From: Dryas octopetala
Lineage: Eukaryota; Streptophyta; Magnoliopsida; Rosales; Rosaceae
Direction: 5' to 3'
Length of the DNA: 64,000 bases
Assembly (NCBI GenBank): GCA_963921425.1
Contig: OY992833.1
Span: forward strand, 5,181,228 to 5,245,227
The position numbers and the translations under genes were made by a program. Positions 22,188 to 33,977 of this stretch are shown here, one piece after another; the stretch's first letter is position 1, and each line of letters opens with the position of its first letter. The notes below the pieces were generated by a model. It was not told where the DNA came from. It did no database searches and worked only from the letters and a program-made list of their open reading frames with translations.

Positions 22188-25100
22188 ATGTTGCGTAGAA
22201 ACATTAGATTACGGCGAGAGTACTTGTACAGAAAAAGCTTAGAAGGAAAACAACGGTTGCTCTACGAGAAGAAGCGCAAGATCAGAGAAGCTCTAGAAGG
22301 TTTCACCTCTCTCTATGTCCTCTCTGTTCTTTATTTCTACGTTCAAGTTTTTTCTGGGTGCACCCAACTATTTTTCTTGTAGAGGGAAAACCGATTCCTA
22401 CTGAGCTTCGGAATGAGGAGGCCGTGCTTCGTCAAGAAATCGATCTCGAGGATGAAAGCACTGCTGGTATGATGGGTCTTTGGGAATTCTTTATTTTCTG
22501 TTACTTTTCTTTTTGTTTTGTGATGCTTTTGCTTTAAAAAATATATGAACAAATGACATTAACTTGAAATTGCACTAGTCTGTCGTTTATTGATGGCATA
22601 ACAAAAAAATCTTTTGTTGCATTGCTTGGTGGCTTGGGTGTTTGTGTTTTTTTATTGTGGTAAATTGGGTTTTGCCTTGCTCGGTTGTTAGGATAGAAAT
22701 TGAGTTTTGTTAGCCTGCATGGTCATTTTGTCTGAAAGCAAAGATCATGGTTTGGATAGAAATTCAGTTCCACTTCTTCCTGTCTTCCTGGATGGAGTGG
22801 AATAATTGACCCATGGACGGGGAAAAGCATTTGTTAGTTACAGAGGAGGTCAAAGGGGGAGGGAATTCAAACTATGGTATTGGGTGTGGAGAAGAAGCAC
22901 TCTTCTTGGCTTATTATTATTTTTTTCTTAATTAAATTATTTACTTATCAAAAACAAAAATTAGGCTGTACAAAACTTTATCACATGGTATAGTCTTTTG
23001 TCTGCTGTAGAATATGAGGAGCATCCTTTATTCGTGCTGCACTAAACAGAAAAAAAAAAAAAGGATATTTTTTTTCTTTTCTTGTATTTAAAAGTATTAT
23101 ATTTCTTGTTTATTTATAATAGTTTATAATGTATTCGACAATAATATTAACATGTAATTTTTGGTTTTAAATTTTATCAAGCTAGTGATTCTTCATAATT
23201 TTCATTTCTGCATCCTAGTCCCAAGGTCACATATCGATGATGAGTATGCAAACGCATCAGAAAGAGATCCCAAAATTCTGCTAACTACTTCTCGGGATCC
23301 GAGTGCTCCGCTAATTCAATTTTCGAAGGTTGGTATATCCTATTGCTTTTCATATCATATAAATATATTCATCTTGCTGAACTTTTCATGTTCACTTTGT
23401 TGGTAGTTTGCAAGGTTGGTTTTGATTTTAATATTATGGTTCAAATGCCACTGTTGTTGCAGGAACTGAAATTTGTTTTTCCTAATGCACAACAAATGAA
23501 TCGTGGTGGCCAGGTTGGTGCACTGTTTTCCCAATATTTATTGGCTTAGTTTTTTTTCCCTGTTCGTGTTGTGGTTTTGTCTCGTCGGAAATTTCTGGAG
23601 GAAGCTACAGTTCTGGCCAAGAGCAGTAGGGAGACTGGGCAGTGGGGTAGTTTGTTGTTTTCCTAGTGGGGTACGATTTTGGAAGACAAATAGGACTTGC
23701 ACAAGACTTTCCTAGTGTGGGAAGGAGTTCTAAAGGGTTTTCCTTGTGTACAAGGGAATAGAATTAGCTAATAGGTAGATTACCTAATTCTATTAGGATT
23801 AGGAATCCATATTGTAAGAGGTAAGTCTATGCTCTATAAATAGGCTGCTGCAAGTCTCATAAATAAAAAAAATATATAGCTAGAGACTTCTAGGGAAGAA
23901 ACTCAAAGGGAGACTCGGGTTAGAGACTCAAGGGTGAGTGACTTGAAGGGAAGGGTTTTTCAAGAGGAAAAAACACAAGAGAGCTATTTGTGCAAGAGAG
24001 AAGAGAGCGGCTGCAGAGTTGGGTAGTCTAGGGTTTCAATAAGTTCTTGTACTCTTATTCTATACATAGTGCAGCTGTGATTCTCTAAGGATCACACGGG
24101 GACGTAGGCAAAGTTCGCCGAACCTCGATAACAAATCTTGGTGTTCTTTGTGTTTACTTTTGCTGCCATATTGTGTGTTGTTTGCTATATCTGTTTTAAC
24201 TCTAGAATACATCAAGGACAAGATCACAGGGGGTGTTAATTCACTACAGTTCGGTTTACTTAAATCCATGGTTGCTTGATATTTGGACTGTACGGCAGTT
24301 TCCATGTTTTGTTTTTGTTGTTCTTACATGGAGGTCGAGAATATGCCTGGTGAATTTTAAATCTAGAAATATGCATTACACCCTTCGTATTATAAAGAAA
24401 ATTATTAAGAGCATTTAGTTTTTCATTTTGTGGAATGCGTAGTTTATATATATATGGTATTGACTGGCTAGGACATTGTATACAAGCATAGGAAAACAAG
24501 CTTGGAAGCTGCCTAATGCCATTTTAGTTGTTCCCTTTTAATGCCCATGCATCTGGTAAGAACTAATGTATAAATCTAATTCTCTCCCAGTATGGTCATA
24601 ATTTGGGGAGTTCAGTATATTATATCTTAGCTTGGTTCTTCCCTACCTTATCAGTGTGGTCGACTTGCATTTCTTGCTAGTGGTAATATAAAGTTGCGAA
24701 TTCTCCAATTAATTCAGCTTGTTGGAAAGTTTTGACTTTCAATAGTAGTAAGAAATTGAGAATCAACATATTATATCCTTTTTTTTTTTTTTTTTTTTTT
24801 TTCTAAATATGACTTATTGACAAGTGACTTCTCTTTTAGTAAGTTAGTTACTAAAAGGGTTTTATAAAACGAATTCCAGGGAGCATTACCTGAGTACACA
24901 AGAAGTATATAGAAATAGGTGAAAAAAAAAGGTAAGGAAAATAGGAAATGACAAATAGGATAAAAAGATGGATATAACTTTTTTCCACTCAAACAGCCTT
25001 CTCAAGAATTGCCCTTCCTAAGTCTATAAATGAATCCTTGACTCTATTGAAAGTGCTGCCATTTAATTCTAACCACAGACACCAGACAAGTGCTAAGCTC

Positions 25101-28100
25101 TTCTCTGAACTTACATATTCGCCAATATTTTTTTCTGCATGGTGGTGTTTCGGTTCTTATGAATGAACCATGCATTTCCCAACATTGAGTTATTGGCAGA
25201 TATTTGCTGTGTATTCAGTTTAATCACTCTTTTGTGTGATTCTTTGTGTTCTTACATTGTTCATCATTTGTTGTGCTGCAATATGAACGTGACTATTGCG
25301 CCAGAGGATGGGGATATAAAGCGGGAGAAGCAAAAGGCAATTCATAAGAACAAAGGGAAAAGGGAATTGAAGAATCTGAAATTTGGGGTTAGTTATGAAA
25401 GAAAGAAAGAGGGGAAGGTAGAAAGGGGTGTGGCCAAGGATATTGAAGATAATTAGTTGGAATGTGAGAGGATTAGGGGGTGTTAGGAAGAGGAGGGTTA
25501 TTAAGCAAGTAATGGTAAATTCAGGGGCAGATATAGTAATATTGCAAGAGACGAAGAGATCACAAATTGATAGAAGAATGGTGAATAGGATATGGGGCGC
25601 AAGATATAAGGATTGGGTATTTGTGCCATCATGCGGGAGATCTGGATCTGTTATTCTTTCTCTGTAATTTTGTCTAATTGGGGGCTTGTTGTGTATTAGA
25701 GAGGTTTTCCTACATCTTTGTTTTCCTGGATCTGTTATTCTGTTAGAGTTTGTTGTCTAGGAGCTTGTAGGTTAGTGGACATCTTGTTCACTGTTTTATG
25801 TTGTACTGTTTTGTTTTTTAATAAAAGTATGTTTCTTATAATAAAAAAAATCATTTGTTGTGCTGCGATTTGTGGCCCCTTTACTTGAGAGCACAGTGTG
25901 AATTTTTTTGTTTTTTTTAGGTGAAACCACTAATTCTTTTCTATGTTATTCTATTTCTCTTGAGTGTTGGAATTCTTGCAATTTGTTAAAAAATTGAAAA
26001 GAGTTGGTACTTCTTGACCTCCTTTCACATTTGAGGATAATACCTATCATGGTTCTGATGCTTTGGTCCTTTTGCATAGTAAAGCATCTACTTGACTCTT
26101 TTTCTTTACTCCAAACCCTGCAGGTTATTTCTGAAATTATTGAAACTTGCCGTGCACATGATTTTACGGATGTTGTGTTGGTTCATGAACATCGTGGTGT
26201 TCCAGATGGTTTGATTATAAGCCACCTTCCTTTTGGTCCAACAGCTTATTTTCAACTACTCAATGTGGTAAGTAGTGTAATAATCTTTGTGTTAATGCAG
26301 GACAAATATCTTGATATTAAAACTGATGTAGAACAGCAGAAAAGCAATCCAGACAACAGGAAGTTTCTAGTAGTCTTCAGCAACAAAACTTAGGAGAAAG
26401 TGAGGCAGAGATACAGTTTTGAAAACTGAAAGAGAGGGATTATGGTCTAAAGGTTTGAATTGGGCTAGAAAGGGATTAAGTTTTATTACTGTCAGGCATC
26501 AGAGATTTTTTGGTTACTGGAAACAGTGCTTGAGGAAGAGATGTGCTATGGTTTTCAAATTTGTGATTTTAAGGGTTAATTCACTTGAACAAAGTTTAGT
26601 TAATTATAGAAACTCATTGTAAAGTTGCAACAATTAAAAGAAAGTCAAAGAAGATAAATCTCGGCCTCACACTGGGAATGAAACTTCTGTTGCTTAAATC
26701 CACCAAGACAGCCTCATAGCTTCTGGAAACATTTACCGGAAGGTATTGTTTGTTGAATGAAAAGAATTTATGGATCTACATAGTCTCAAAAGTAGACTAG
26801 GATTTAAAATTTGGAAACCAAATATAAAAGGCAATCCAATAACTTGAGATGGTCCATGAAAGTCCATGGACCACTTTTACAGTCCATGCATAGTTAATTT
26901 TGGTGAATCTATTTATAATATAATTATAATAATAATAAAAAAAAAAAGCATCAGCTTTGTAGTGCAAAGAAACATAAACGGAAGAGGTGATAGTAACAGT
27001 TGTAGAATGCCAATCATGATGAACATTGAAATTAATGTTTTAAGTTTGCTTAATTTTTTTTTGTTGCTTTTGTGACTTTGTGGTGCGTGCACTGGATCTA
27101 TGCTTTGACTTATTTAGTTTATTCACTCTGCTAATAGTATTTTACTTTTAGGTTACAAGACATGACATCAAGGACAAGAAAGCCATGGGAACGATGCCAC
27201 AGGTTTATCCACATTTGGTTCTTAACAATTTCACGACTAAGGTATCATATCTCATTTAAAAATTTCAACATCTTGATTGCTCACTTTACTCAATATATTT
27301 TGCCAAGAAAGATCAGACCCCATTGATCTAATTGAAAATATGACAACTGAGACCTGGTTGATAGTATGGTTCAGATTTCAGAGAGAAGGATGATAACTAT
27401 AATTGTTCTTTAAATAAATCAGCATTACAGTATTTATACTTATTATTGACTATGTTGGGGAATTTCGCTGTTGGAAGCACAATGATATCCTACTTAGTTT
27501 GATGTTGGTGCTTCTGTCTTTATTGATAACCTACCCCTGATTATTATTCATCTGTCTGTATTCTTATTTTTTTCTGATTTGGGGTGCATATGGGGTACTA
27601 CTACCCATCTTATTCTTATGTATATTTGCATCACCTCATATTTTTGAGTTGGTCTTCTTAATTGCTAACCTATTGACTGTTTTATTATATTTTCTTTCTT
27701 TTCTTGATTGTTAATAGTTGGGTGAGAGGACAGCAAATATTTTAAAGCATCTCTTTCCAGTGCCAAAGCCAGATACGAAACGAATAATCACTTTTGCCAA
27801 TCAGTCTGATTACATTTCATTCAGGTTGGTTTGTTGTTACATACCAGTAAGGATGCTCTTTGAGGATATTGTTTAGTTGGTGTCATAAGCTTAATCATCA
27901 TGAAGAAGCATCTAGACATTCTCCATGTGTGTGCATATCAATGTTAATTATCTGCTTGGATCTCTTCCTCCATGTGTGCTTGTGCATGTGTCCCTGGCAA
28001 ACTCCACCTAATCTTAACTTAAATCGGAACTTTTTCTTGTTCTCTAAGTCACTCTATCATTTGTCTTGCTGGTGCACTTTTCTTTCTTCCTTTCCCTTTT

Positions 28101-30620
28101 CTCTTTTTCTGCAGTTGTGAACTTACAAATCTTGTGATAAATGTATAAATTCATGGTGAAAGATAAAAGTTCAGAGTTTGTGGCCTCTATGCATGCCATT
28201 TTTTCAATAATAACAGTATATGCATGCATAATTTTTTGATGAGGAGAGTGGTCGGGTCGATTATCGTCGGTTTGATGGATTTGAGAACCCAGGAATACCC
28301 TTTGAATCTCGGTTCAGGTCGGGATATAACCGATTCCTGTAAAATGCCACACAGCAACCGAAACAGATTACAGAAATTCGGCCAGTTTGGGTCGGTGGGT
28401 CAGGTTGAAGTGTTGAACCAACCTCCTGCCCACCTAGTTATAAGAAAAAAAAAATAAATAAAAAATAAAAAAAACAGAATTGATACCCAGAGATGCCATG
28501 CCATTTACATACGAAATATTAGGTCATCATTTCGATTAGAAGTTCAAAGACATTCTATATTGGTTCTGGATTCTTTGCATTGTAGGTAGTGCGATGACGC
28601 CTAGCTAAGGCTCTCGTCGACCATTAATCTTCCAACTGAGTGTGTGCATAAATTACTACGGATACTTGACTGATGTAGGACAACAGAAGGTGGGTGTTTC
28701 CTATGATTATAGTGGGGCTTTACATGATAAAAAGTTTAGTTAGTAGAAAAGGTTTGGGGAAAAGAAAGTTTTATGGTTGCTGTAATTTAAGAGAAACTAG
28801 AGAAATAGAGAATAATAGGAAGGAGGAGAAGGGAGAAGAAAGTAGAGGAGGAAATATCAGGGCACCGAGCCTTGAACAACCCTTTAATTTTTCATTCATC
28901 CAAATCTGATTTGCATACAAGAGATGGTCATATTTAAGGTTTCTAATAGAACTCCCAAGACTCCAAGAAATACTAAAAGACTCTTTAAATAAGAGAACTC
29001 TTAGTTCTAACTATGGCAGCGTCCATGGCAGCTCTCATGGTTAACATGGCCGGCGTCATCCAGAACCAACAAAAAATAATTAGGGTTAGGGTTAAAGGTA
29101 GCTGCCATAGGCGTTGTCATTCAGAACTAACACAAAAATAGTTAGGATTGGGGTGTTTTGGGAATATTGGTGGGTGAGTTGAGTAATTTGTTTTCTTTCA
29201 ATTTTGTGGGCAGTTTGGGGTTGGCAATAGTACCGCTTTGGAGCATTTTTTTTTTTCTTTTTTGTGGATGACTGGTTGGTATTTTATACATTGTTAGTAT
29301 AAAATATTTATGCTTCTGTTTCCATTATTAGATGCAATAGCTTTTTTTGTGTTTTCTTGTTCTGTTTTTTTTTCCCTATTTTGTCTTTAAGCATTGCTTT
29401 AGCGAGCAGTTGTACCATGGGATTCATTATACTTCTTATACAGCCAGTTATTTCTTATCTAGGAATGTATTCTTCTCTAAGTGCAAATGTGTTGCTTTGA
29501 TTTTCCATTAACAATTTGAGAACCTGCAGGCATCATGTTTATGAGAAGCATGGAGGTCCTAAATCCATTGAGCTGAAGGAGATTGGTCCTCGGTTTGAAT
29601 TGAGGCTCTTTAAGGTTATTACTTCACAATTTATTCACTTTATCTTCATTGTCGATAAATTTTCCTTCTTGCAATGATATCACACGTGCTTCATTTTAAA
29701 TTCACATGGGGATGTTGTTGATGTTCTGTGGGCAACAGTTGTTAAATGTCTCTGTTACTTTTACCTTCCCCCATGGAATTGTGGCTGTGGCTTTTGTCGT
29801 TCTCTTTGTTTTTTCGTGCTTGAAGAAGTGTGTTTCTAAGGCAGTTGGCCCAAAAGACAGGTTTACCCAATTAAGTGTTCTGCGTTGAACATTTTACGGA
29901 AAAACCTGTGCCCAATTATCTCTTACCCTTCCTATCCTATGCCCAACATTTTCTAGGTTCAAGCTTCCCATACACATTGGAAGAAACCTGTTTGTTGGGT
30001 TGGTGGTCTTTTTTTTTTTTTTTTTTTTTCTCTTTATTTACTACCAAATGTTGGAAAATGATGGTAATTTTAGGGTCTGTTTGGTTCATGATCCGAAAAT
30101 TAGTTTCAAAAACTAGTATACAACTCAAAATTTGGATTCTATTCTTAGTAGTTTTAATATTTTGGAAACAAGTTTGATATCATATATGAAAATTGTATGG
30201 AATTTCAAAAATTTTGAAAATGACTTGGTATTAGTGTACCATGTCCCGAACCTAGGGTTTGGGGTTCAAGGTTCGGGGCCTAGGTCTAAAGACAAGGGCT
30301 CGAAACAAGAGTTTGGGGCTCGAGGCCCAAGTCAAAGGTCTGGGATCCAAGATTCCGGGTTGAGGATTGGACTTTGGGTCTAGTCCCAGGTTCGAGTTCC
30401 GGATTTGAGTGTGCTGGTAGTGTGATGATCTAATGACCTGGCTTCTTGGTAAAGGTCCTTTTTTATGTTTATGACTAGTAGAGTGTTTACTTGTTGACAC
30501 TTTTTTGCATTTGTGTTACAGATAAAGTTAGGAACAGTGGATCAGAGTGAAGCCCAGACTGAATGGGTCATCAGGCCATACATGAACACAGCCAAGAAAC
30601 AGAAGTTTATAGGGGATTAA
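22188..30620 (+). CDS. IMP4: U3 small nucleolar ribonucleoprotein IMP4 (nine exons, 293 aa)
   Basis: IMP4 is a Brix-domain protein of the U3 snoRNP / small-subunit processome; with IMP3 and MPP10 it promotes U3-pre-rRNA pairing for 18S rRNA processing in the nucleolus. Exons read from splice signals and protein continuity: 22188-22299, 22383-22466, 23219-23328, 23463-23513, 26124-26267, 27152-27241, 27718-27824, 29530-29614, 30522-30620; all introns are GT-AG and the exon total is 882 nt. The N-terminus [20 protein letters not shown] is basic and coiled-coil-like. Residues about 83-265 form the Brix domain with [65 protein letters not shown] and [16 protein letters not shown]. The C-terminus is [19 protein letters not shown]. 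Length matches the family (about 290 aa), with no internal stop, so it should be functional. Introns 4 (2.6 kb) and 7 (1.7 kb) are enlarged by repeats. Confidence 0.96.
23570..24235 (+). mobile_element. Solo-LTR-like Copia relic in IMP4 intron 4
   Basis: Noncoding segment with LTR layout: a promoter-like TCTATAAATAGGC at about 23831, T/C and A-rich leader, then GATTCTCTAAGGATCACACG, GGACGTAGGCAAAGTT and GCCGAACCTCG, which are conserved words of many plant Copia LTR R-U5 regions. No internal domain follows, so it is best read as a solo or truncated LTR. Edges are approximate. It is in the same orientation as the gene. Confidence 0.55.
24236..24777. other. Intron 4 sequence without recognised elements
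   Basis: AT-rich intron DNA; nothing else seen. Confidence 0.5.
24778..25080 (-). mobile_element. Probable antisense LINE 3' tail in IMP4 intron 4
   Basis: A 24-bp T run (24779-24802) is followed by sequence containing CATTACCTGAGTACACAAGA and AGTATATAG. In reverse this resembles the 3' untranslated end of plant LINEs running into a poly(A) tail. Flanking target-site repeats were not identified, so this is tentative. Confidence 0.4.
25280..25849 (+). mobile_element. Short internally deleted L1 LINE copy with 17-bp target-site duplication
   Basis: Flanks carry the direct repeat ATCATTTGTTGTGCTGC (25263-25279 and, after an A-rich tail, from about 25850 to 25866). Inside, the end of an ORF1-like frame ([20 protein letters not shown]) is followed by the endonuclease start [20 protein letters not shown] and [16 protein letters not shown]. 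The frame then ends and the rest is 3'-UTR-like with AATAAAAG and the A-rich tail. The word CTGGATCTGTTATTCT occurs twice, at 25632 and 25724, bracketing the coding-to-UTR change, which suggests a template jump or microhomology deletion. It lies in IMP4 intron 4, sense orientation. Confidence 0.85.
30238..30415 (+). repeat. Degenerate G-rich low-complexity repeat in IMP4 intron 8
   Basis: Variants of GGGTTCGAGGCCTAGGTC recur about every 20-25 bases over roughly 170 bp (GGGGTTCAAGGTTCGGGG, GGGGCTCGAGGCCCAAGTC, GGGTCTAGTCCCAGGTTCG). Composition is sharply unlike the surrounding AT-rich intron. Confidence 0.6.
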
Positions 30621-31722
30621 AGCATAAACATTTTTAATTGCAATTTTGGTAACCAGTCTTTTGTATGATTTAACCAGCTGAACTCTTTTCCGTTCATTGA
30701 TACAACAAGCATAGTACAAACTACCTATCAGTGATTATTTTTCTGATTTTTGGAAACTTTAGCGTCCGTTTACTGTTTTTGTAACCAGAGAGGGATAATA
30801 ATCATAATATATGGGAGAAATGAGAAAACTTTATGAAACTAAAACTAAAAAAAGAAAAAGAAAAAAGAATATATTTAATGCTGGTTTTAGTTTTTAATCT
30901 TTGATTCTTAATTTTGAATCACTATAAATATTTTCCTCATTCCATGACATGTATAATCTCACCTACTGTCAATAAACTAGTCATTTTGCAAATAGTGCAT
31001 TCTGGACATTAAAAAAAATCAATTATTATAATTTCGTTGCCTGCATGTAATTAGGAGTGACAAGAAAAAATGGTTTCTAAATACCTAATTAGGGGGACGC
31101 CTACAAAATATTTTGAACTTTAAACTATATGACATTGTATGCAGTTTTCCAGACATGTAAGTGTAAAAATTGTTAATGTTAAATCAGAAAATTACAGTTT
31201 AGTCATTATTATGTTTATTTTTTAGACTGAAATTTTATGGGTATTTTTTTTTTTCTAAACGAAGCCTTTTTTTTCCACTGCCACATCAAAAAAAATGTCT
31301 TATCATTTTTTTATTTTTTGAGGGTATAAGGTATTAGTTCACCATGTATTCTTTTAGGGTATAAAATGAGATTTGTGAAATTCAAAATTTTAAAGTTAAA
31401 AATTAAAGTAAAGCCGACAAATTAGTATTGAGGGTTTGAGGGTTTGAGGAAGAAGCAAAAATGTAGATAAATTAAATTTTAGTGATATTCATGGCAAAAA
31501 AAAAAAAAAAATCAAATGATATCTTCTGGCGAAAAAACAAAAATCAAATGATATTCATGGTAGATGCTTGTAGCTTAAACAACTAAAGAGCTGACTCCTA
31601 CAAAAAATAAATGTGTGTGATTTTCTTAAAAGGTGACCTATACATATAAACGGGATTTATAGAACCTCCTATGGCTGTGCTTAATTGTTTCTATTCCTGT
31701 TTCTCATAGGAAACCTCATATT
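30621..31722 (+). other. IMP4 3' untranslated region and flank (parent copy of a local duplication)
   Basis: The early part is probably 3' UTR. The segment from 30565 (inside exon 9) to about 31722 recurs at 31905-33058 with scattered base changes and small indels. Confidence 0.7.
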
Positions 31723-31904
31723 TTGTTGAAGAAATTTGGGGAATTGGGTTGTCGTTTTGGTTTTCTGTGGCTGTAGTTTTTTTTTAGTTTGTTTAAGCTT
31801 TGCCTCTTTGGGCTTTGCTGTTGTCTTTTGTTTGTTTGTTTCTCTGCCTTTGGGGTTTTTTTAATATCATGTTGTTTCAATAAAACAAAAAACAAAAAAC
31901 AAAA
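31723..31904 (+). mobile_element. T/G-rich segment ending in an A-rich tail, possible LINE 3' end
   Basis: The segment ends TTTCAATAAAACAAAAAACA and further A/C-A repeats, immediately before the duplicated IMP4 exon 9 begins. It has the look of a 5'-truncated LINE 3' end. No target-site repeat found. Confidence 0.3.
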
Positions 31905-31960
31905 GGGTCATCAGGCCGTACATGAACATAGCCAAGAAACAGAAGTTCATAGGGGATTAA
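31905..31960 (+). pseudogene. Duplicated fragment of IMP4 exon 9
   Basis: Starts at GGGTCATCAGGCC inside the last codons of IMP4. Read in the parental frame it gives [17 protein letters not shown] and a stop at the same place, one residue different from the parent (T to I). No upstream coding sequence accompanies it, so it cannot be a gene. It shows the duplication began inside exon 9. Confidence 0.85.
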
Positions 31961-33058
31961 AGCATGCACATTTTTAATTGCAATTTTGGTAACGTCTTTT
32001 GTATGAGTCAACCGGCTGAAATCTTTTCCGTTCATTGATACCAAACTACCTATCAGTGATTATTTTTCTGATTTTTGGAAACTTTGGGATCCATTTACTG
32101 TTTTTATAACCAGAGAGAAGGATAATATATGGGAGAAATGAGAAAACTATATGAAACTTAAACTAAAAAAAAGAAAAAGAAAAAAGAATATATTTAATGC
32201 TGGTTTTAGTTTTTAATCTTTAATTCTTAATTTTTAATCACTTTATAAATATTTTCCTCATCCCCTGACATGTATCATCTCTCACCAAGTGTCACTAAAC
32301 TAGTCATTTAGCAAATAGTGCATTCTAGACATTAAAAAAAATCAATTATTATAATTTCGTTGCCTACATGTAATTAGGAGTGACAAAAAAAAAAAAAGGG
32401 TATCTAAGTACCTAATTAGGGGGACGCCTGGAAGTATTGACTATAAAATATTTTGAACTTTAAACGTACTATATGACATTGTATGCAGTTTTCTAGACAT
32501 GTAAGTGTAAAAATTGTCTATGTAAAATCAGAAAATTAGAGTTTAGTCCTTATTATGTTTATTTTTTTGACTGAAATTTTATGGGTTTGTTTTTTTTTTT
32601 TTTCTAAACGAAGCTCTTTGACCACTGCCATGTTAAAAAAATATGTCTATCATTTTATTTTTTGAAGGTGAAGGTATTGGGTATGATTTCATACTGTATC
32701 CTTTTAGAGTGTAAAATGAGATTTGTGGAGTCCAAAATTTTAAAGTTAAAAATTAAAATAAAGTCGACAAACTAGTATTGAGGACTTAAGGAAGAAGCAA
32801 AAATGCAGATAAATTAAAGTTAAGTGATATCCATGGCAAAAAAAAAAATATATATCAAATGATGGATATCTTTTGATGACCAAAAAACAAAAATAAAATG
32901 ATATTCATGGCAGATGCTTGTTGCTCAAGCAACTAAAAAGCTGTCTCCTACAAATAAATGGGCGCGCAGGTGACCTATACATATAAACCGGATTTATAGA
33001 ACCTCTTATGGCTGTGCATGATTGTTTCTATTCCTTAGGAAAATAGGAAACCTCATAT
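31905..33058 (+). repeat. Second copy of the IMP4 exon 9 / 3'-flank duplication
   Basis: Direct repeat of 30565-31722, offset 1340 bp. The order of landmarks is the same: ATATGGGAGAAATGAGAAAA, GGTTTTAGTTTTTAATCTTT, AATTAGGGGGACGCCT, GGTGACCTATACATATAAA. Divergence is a few percent with many small indels in A/T runs, so it is older than the DUF26 duplication. Its right end abuts 2.5 copies of a 26-bp repeat with AATAGGAAACCTCATATACT (33040-33107). Confidence 0.85.
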
Positions 33059-33108
33059 ACTTAGTAAAATAGGAAACCTCATATACTTGGTAAAATAGGA
33101 AATGAATG

Positions 33109-33118
33109 TATATATACC
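33109..33118 (+). promoter_or_regulatory. TATA box of the NHL gene
   Basis: GTATATATACC lies about 95 bp before the ATG at 33213, followed by CACACCCCACACCACTACA, a plausible start region. Confidence 0.5.
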
Positions 33119-33212
33119 ACACCCCACACCACTACATACAATTCATTTGTTGTACAAGCTAGTAGTTGCGATAAGCAGTTAATTAGAGGCAAAACACAAA
33201 CCAGTTAATCTC

Positions 33213-33977
33213 ATGGCCGCCTCTGATCACGTTGTGTTGAACATAAAGACAGAAAATTCAATGCCAAAACAACAACTAGTAGAAGCTGCTGCTCTTGCTT
33301 CTTATCGTCTTTTCAGGTTTTTCTGCCTTTTCCTCATCATCATAATCATCATCATCTTTCTCGTTGCTCTCCCCTTCTTTTTGTACTACACCGGCCCGGT
33401 TAAAGTCGACTTTCACGTAACTCATGCCTCAGTCACCCAATTTAACTTCACCGCCGCCCCCGCTGCTGCCCCCGTCGCTGCCGCCACCCTTCACTACAAT
33501 CTCACCCTGACAATCACAGTCCAAAACCCCAACAATGCTTACGGCGTCTATTACGAGCGCGTTGAAGCCGTGGCTTCTTACAAGAACCACAGGTTTGGTC
33601 TGCTCCACTTGAACCCCTTCTACCAACCCCAAAGCAATACAACCATTCTCACAGCCACTTTCCAAGGGCAGCAGCTACTGGTTCTTGGGGTTCATGAGGA
33701 GCCTTCTGTTGTTGCTAATAACAGTGGAGTTTACGAGATTGATGTGAAGCTCAATCTTCGAAACAAGTACTCCACATCGGCTACGATCACAGATTGGCAT
33801 ACGAAGCCCACGATCGAATGCTCGTTGATGCTTCCGATGATCGATACTCATAGTACCAGTGGCAGCAAAAGCAGTAGTAGTAGTGGTGGTGGTGGAGGTT
33901 TTGAGAGTCCAAAGTGCAATTTCGATTTCGGATTCCTATACCCGACTTTCTCTTCCCACAAGAGCTCACATAGCTAG
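33213..33977 (+). CDS. NDR1/HIN1-like (NHL, LEA-2 family) membrane protein, 254 aa
   Basis: A single-exon gene for a type II-like membrane protein. The cytosolic N-terminus (residues 1-30) is followed by a very hydrophobic segment RLFRFFCLFLIIIIIIIFLV and on to about residue 60. The extracytosolic LEA_2 domain at about 62-210 has the family pattern ITVQNPNNAYGVYYERVEA (residues 101-119), then FYQPQSNTTILTATFQGQQL. The tail is Ser/Gly-rich with a final CNFDFGF motif. NHL proteins (NDR1, YLS9/NHL10 relatives) sit at the plasma membrane and act in defence and stress responses. The specific role here is unknown. No intron is needed, length is normal and there are no stops. An Ala-rich stretch (81-92) sits inside the LEA_2 start and is probably a loop expansion. 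It lies just downstream of the duplicated IMP4 flank. Confidence 0.92.
   Translation: MAASDHVVLNIKTENSMPKQQLVEAAALASYRLFRFFCLFLIIIIIIIFLVALPFFLYYTGPVKVDFHVTHASVTQFNFTAAPAAAPVAAATLHYNLTLTITVQNPNNAYGVYYERVEAVASYKNHRFGLLHLNPFYQPQSNTTILTATFQGQQLLVLGVHEEPSVVANNSGVYEIDVKLNLRNKYSTSATITDWHTKPTIECSLMLPMIDTHSTSGSKSSSSSGGGGGFESPKCNFDFGFLYPTFSSHKSSHS

Noticed and set aside
26004-26393. A 129-codon frame around IMP4 exon 5 as a separate gene
   Set aside because: It is exon 5 read through both introns; the splice sites and the IMP4 protein explain it.
29080-29096. Telomere-like TTAGGGTTAGGGTTA in IMP4 intron 7
   Set aside because: Two units within a small imperfect direct repeat; no sign of a telomeric insertion.
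31789-31977. A 62-codon frame as a small gene
   Set aside because: It crosses from an A-rich tail into the duplicated IMP4 exon 9 in a different frame from the parent.
33429-33665. Antisense frame inside the NHL gene
   Set aside because: Shadow of the real coding sequence, with no family match.
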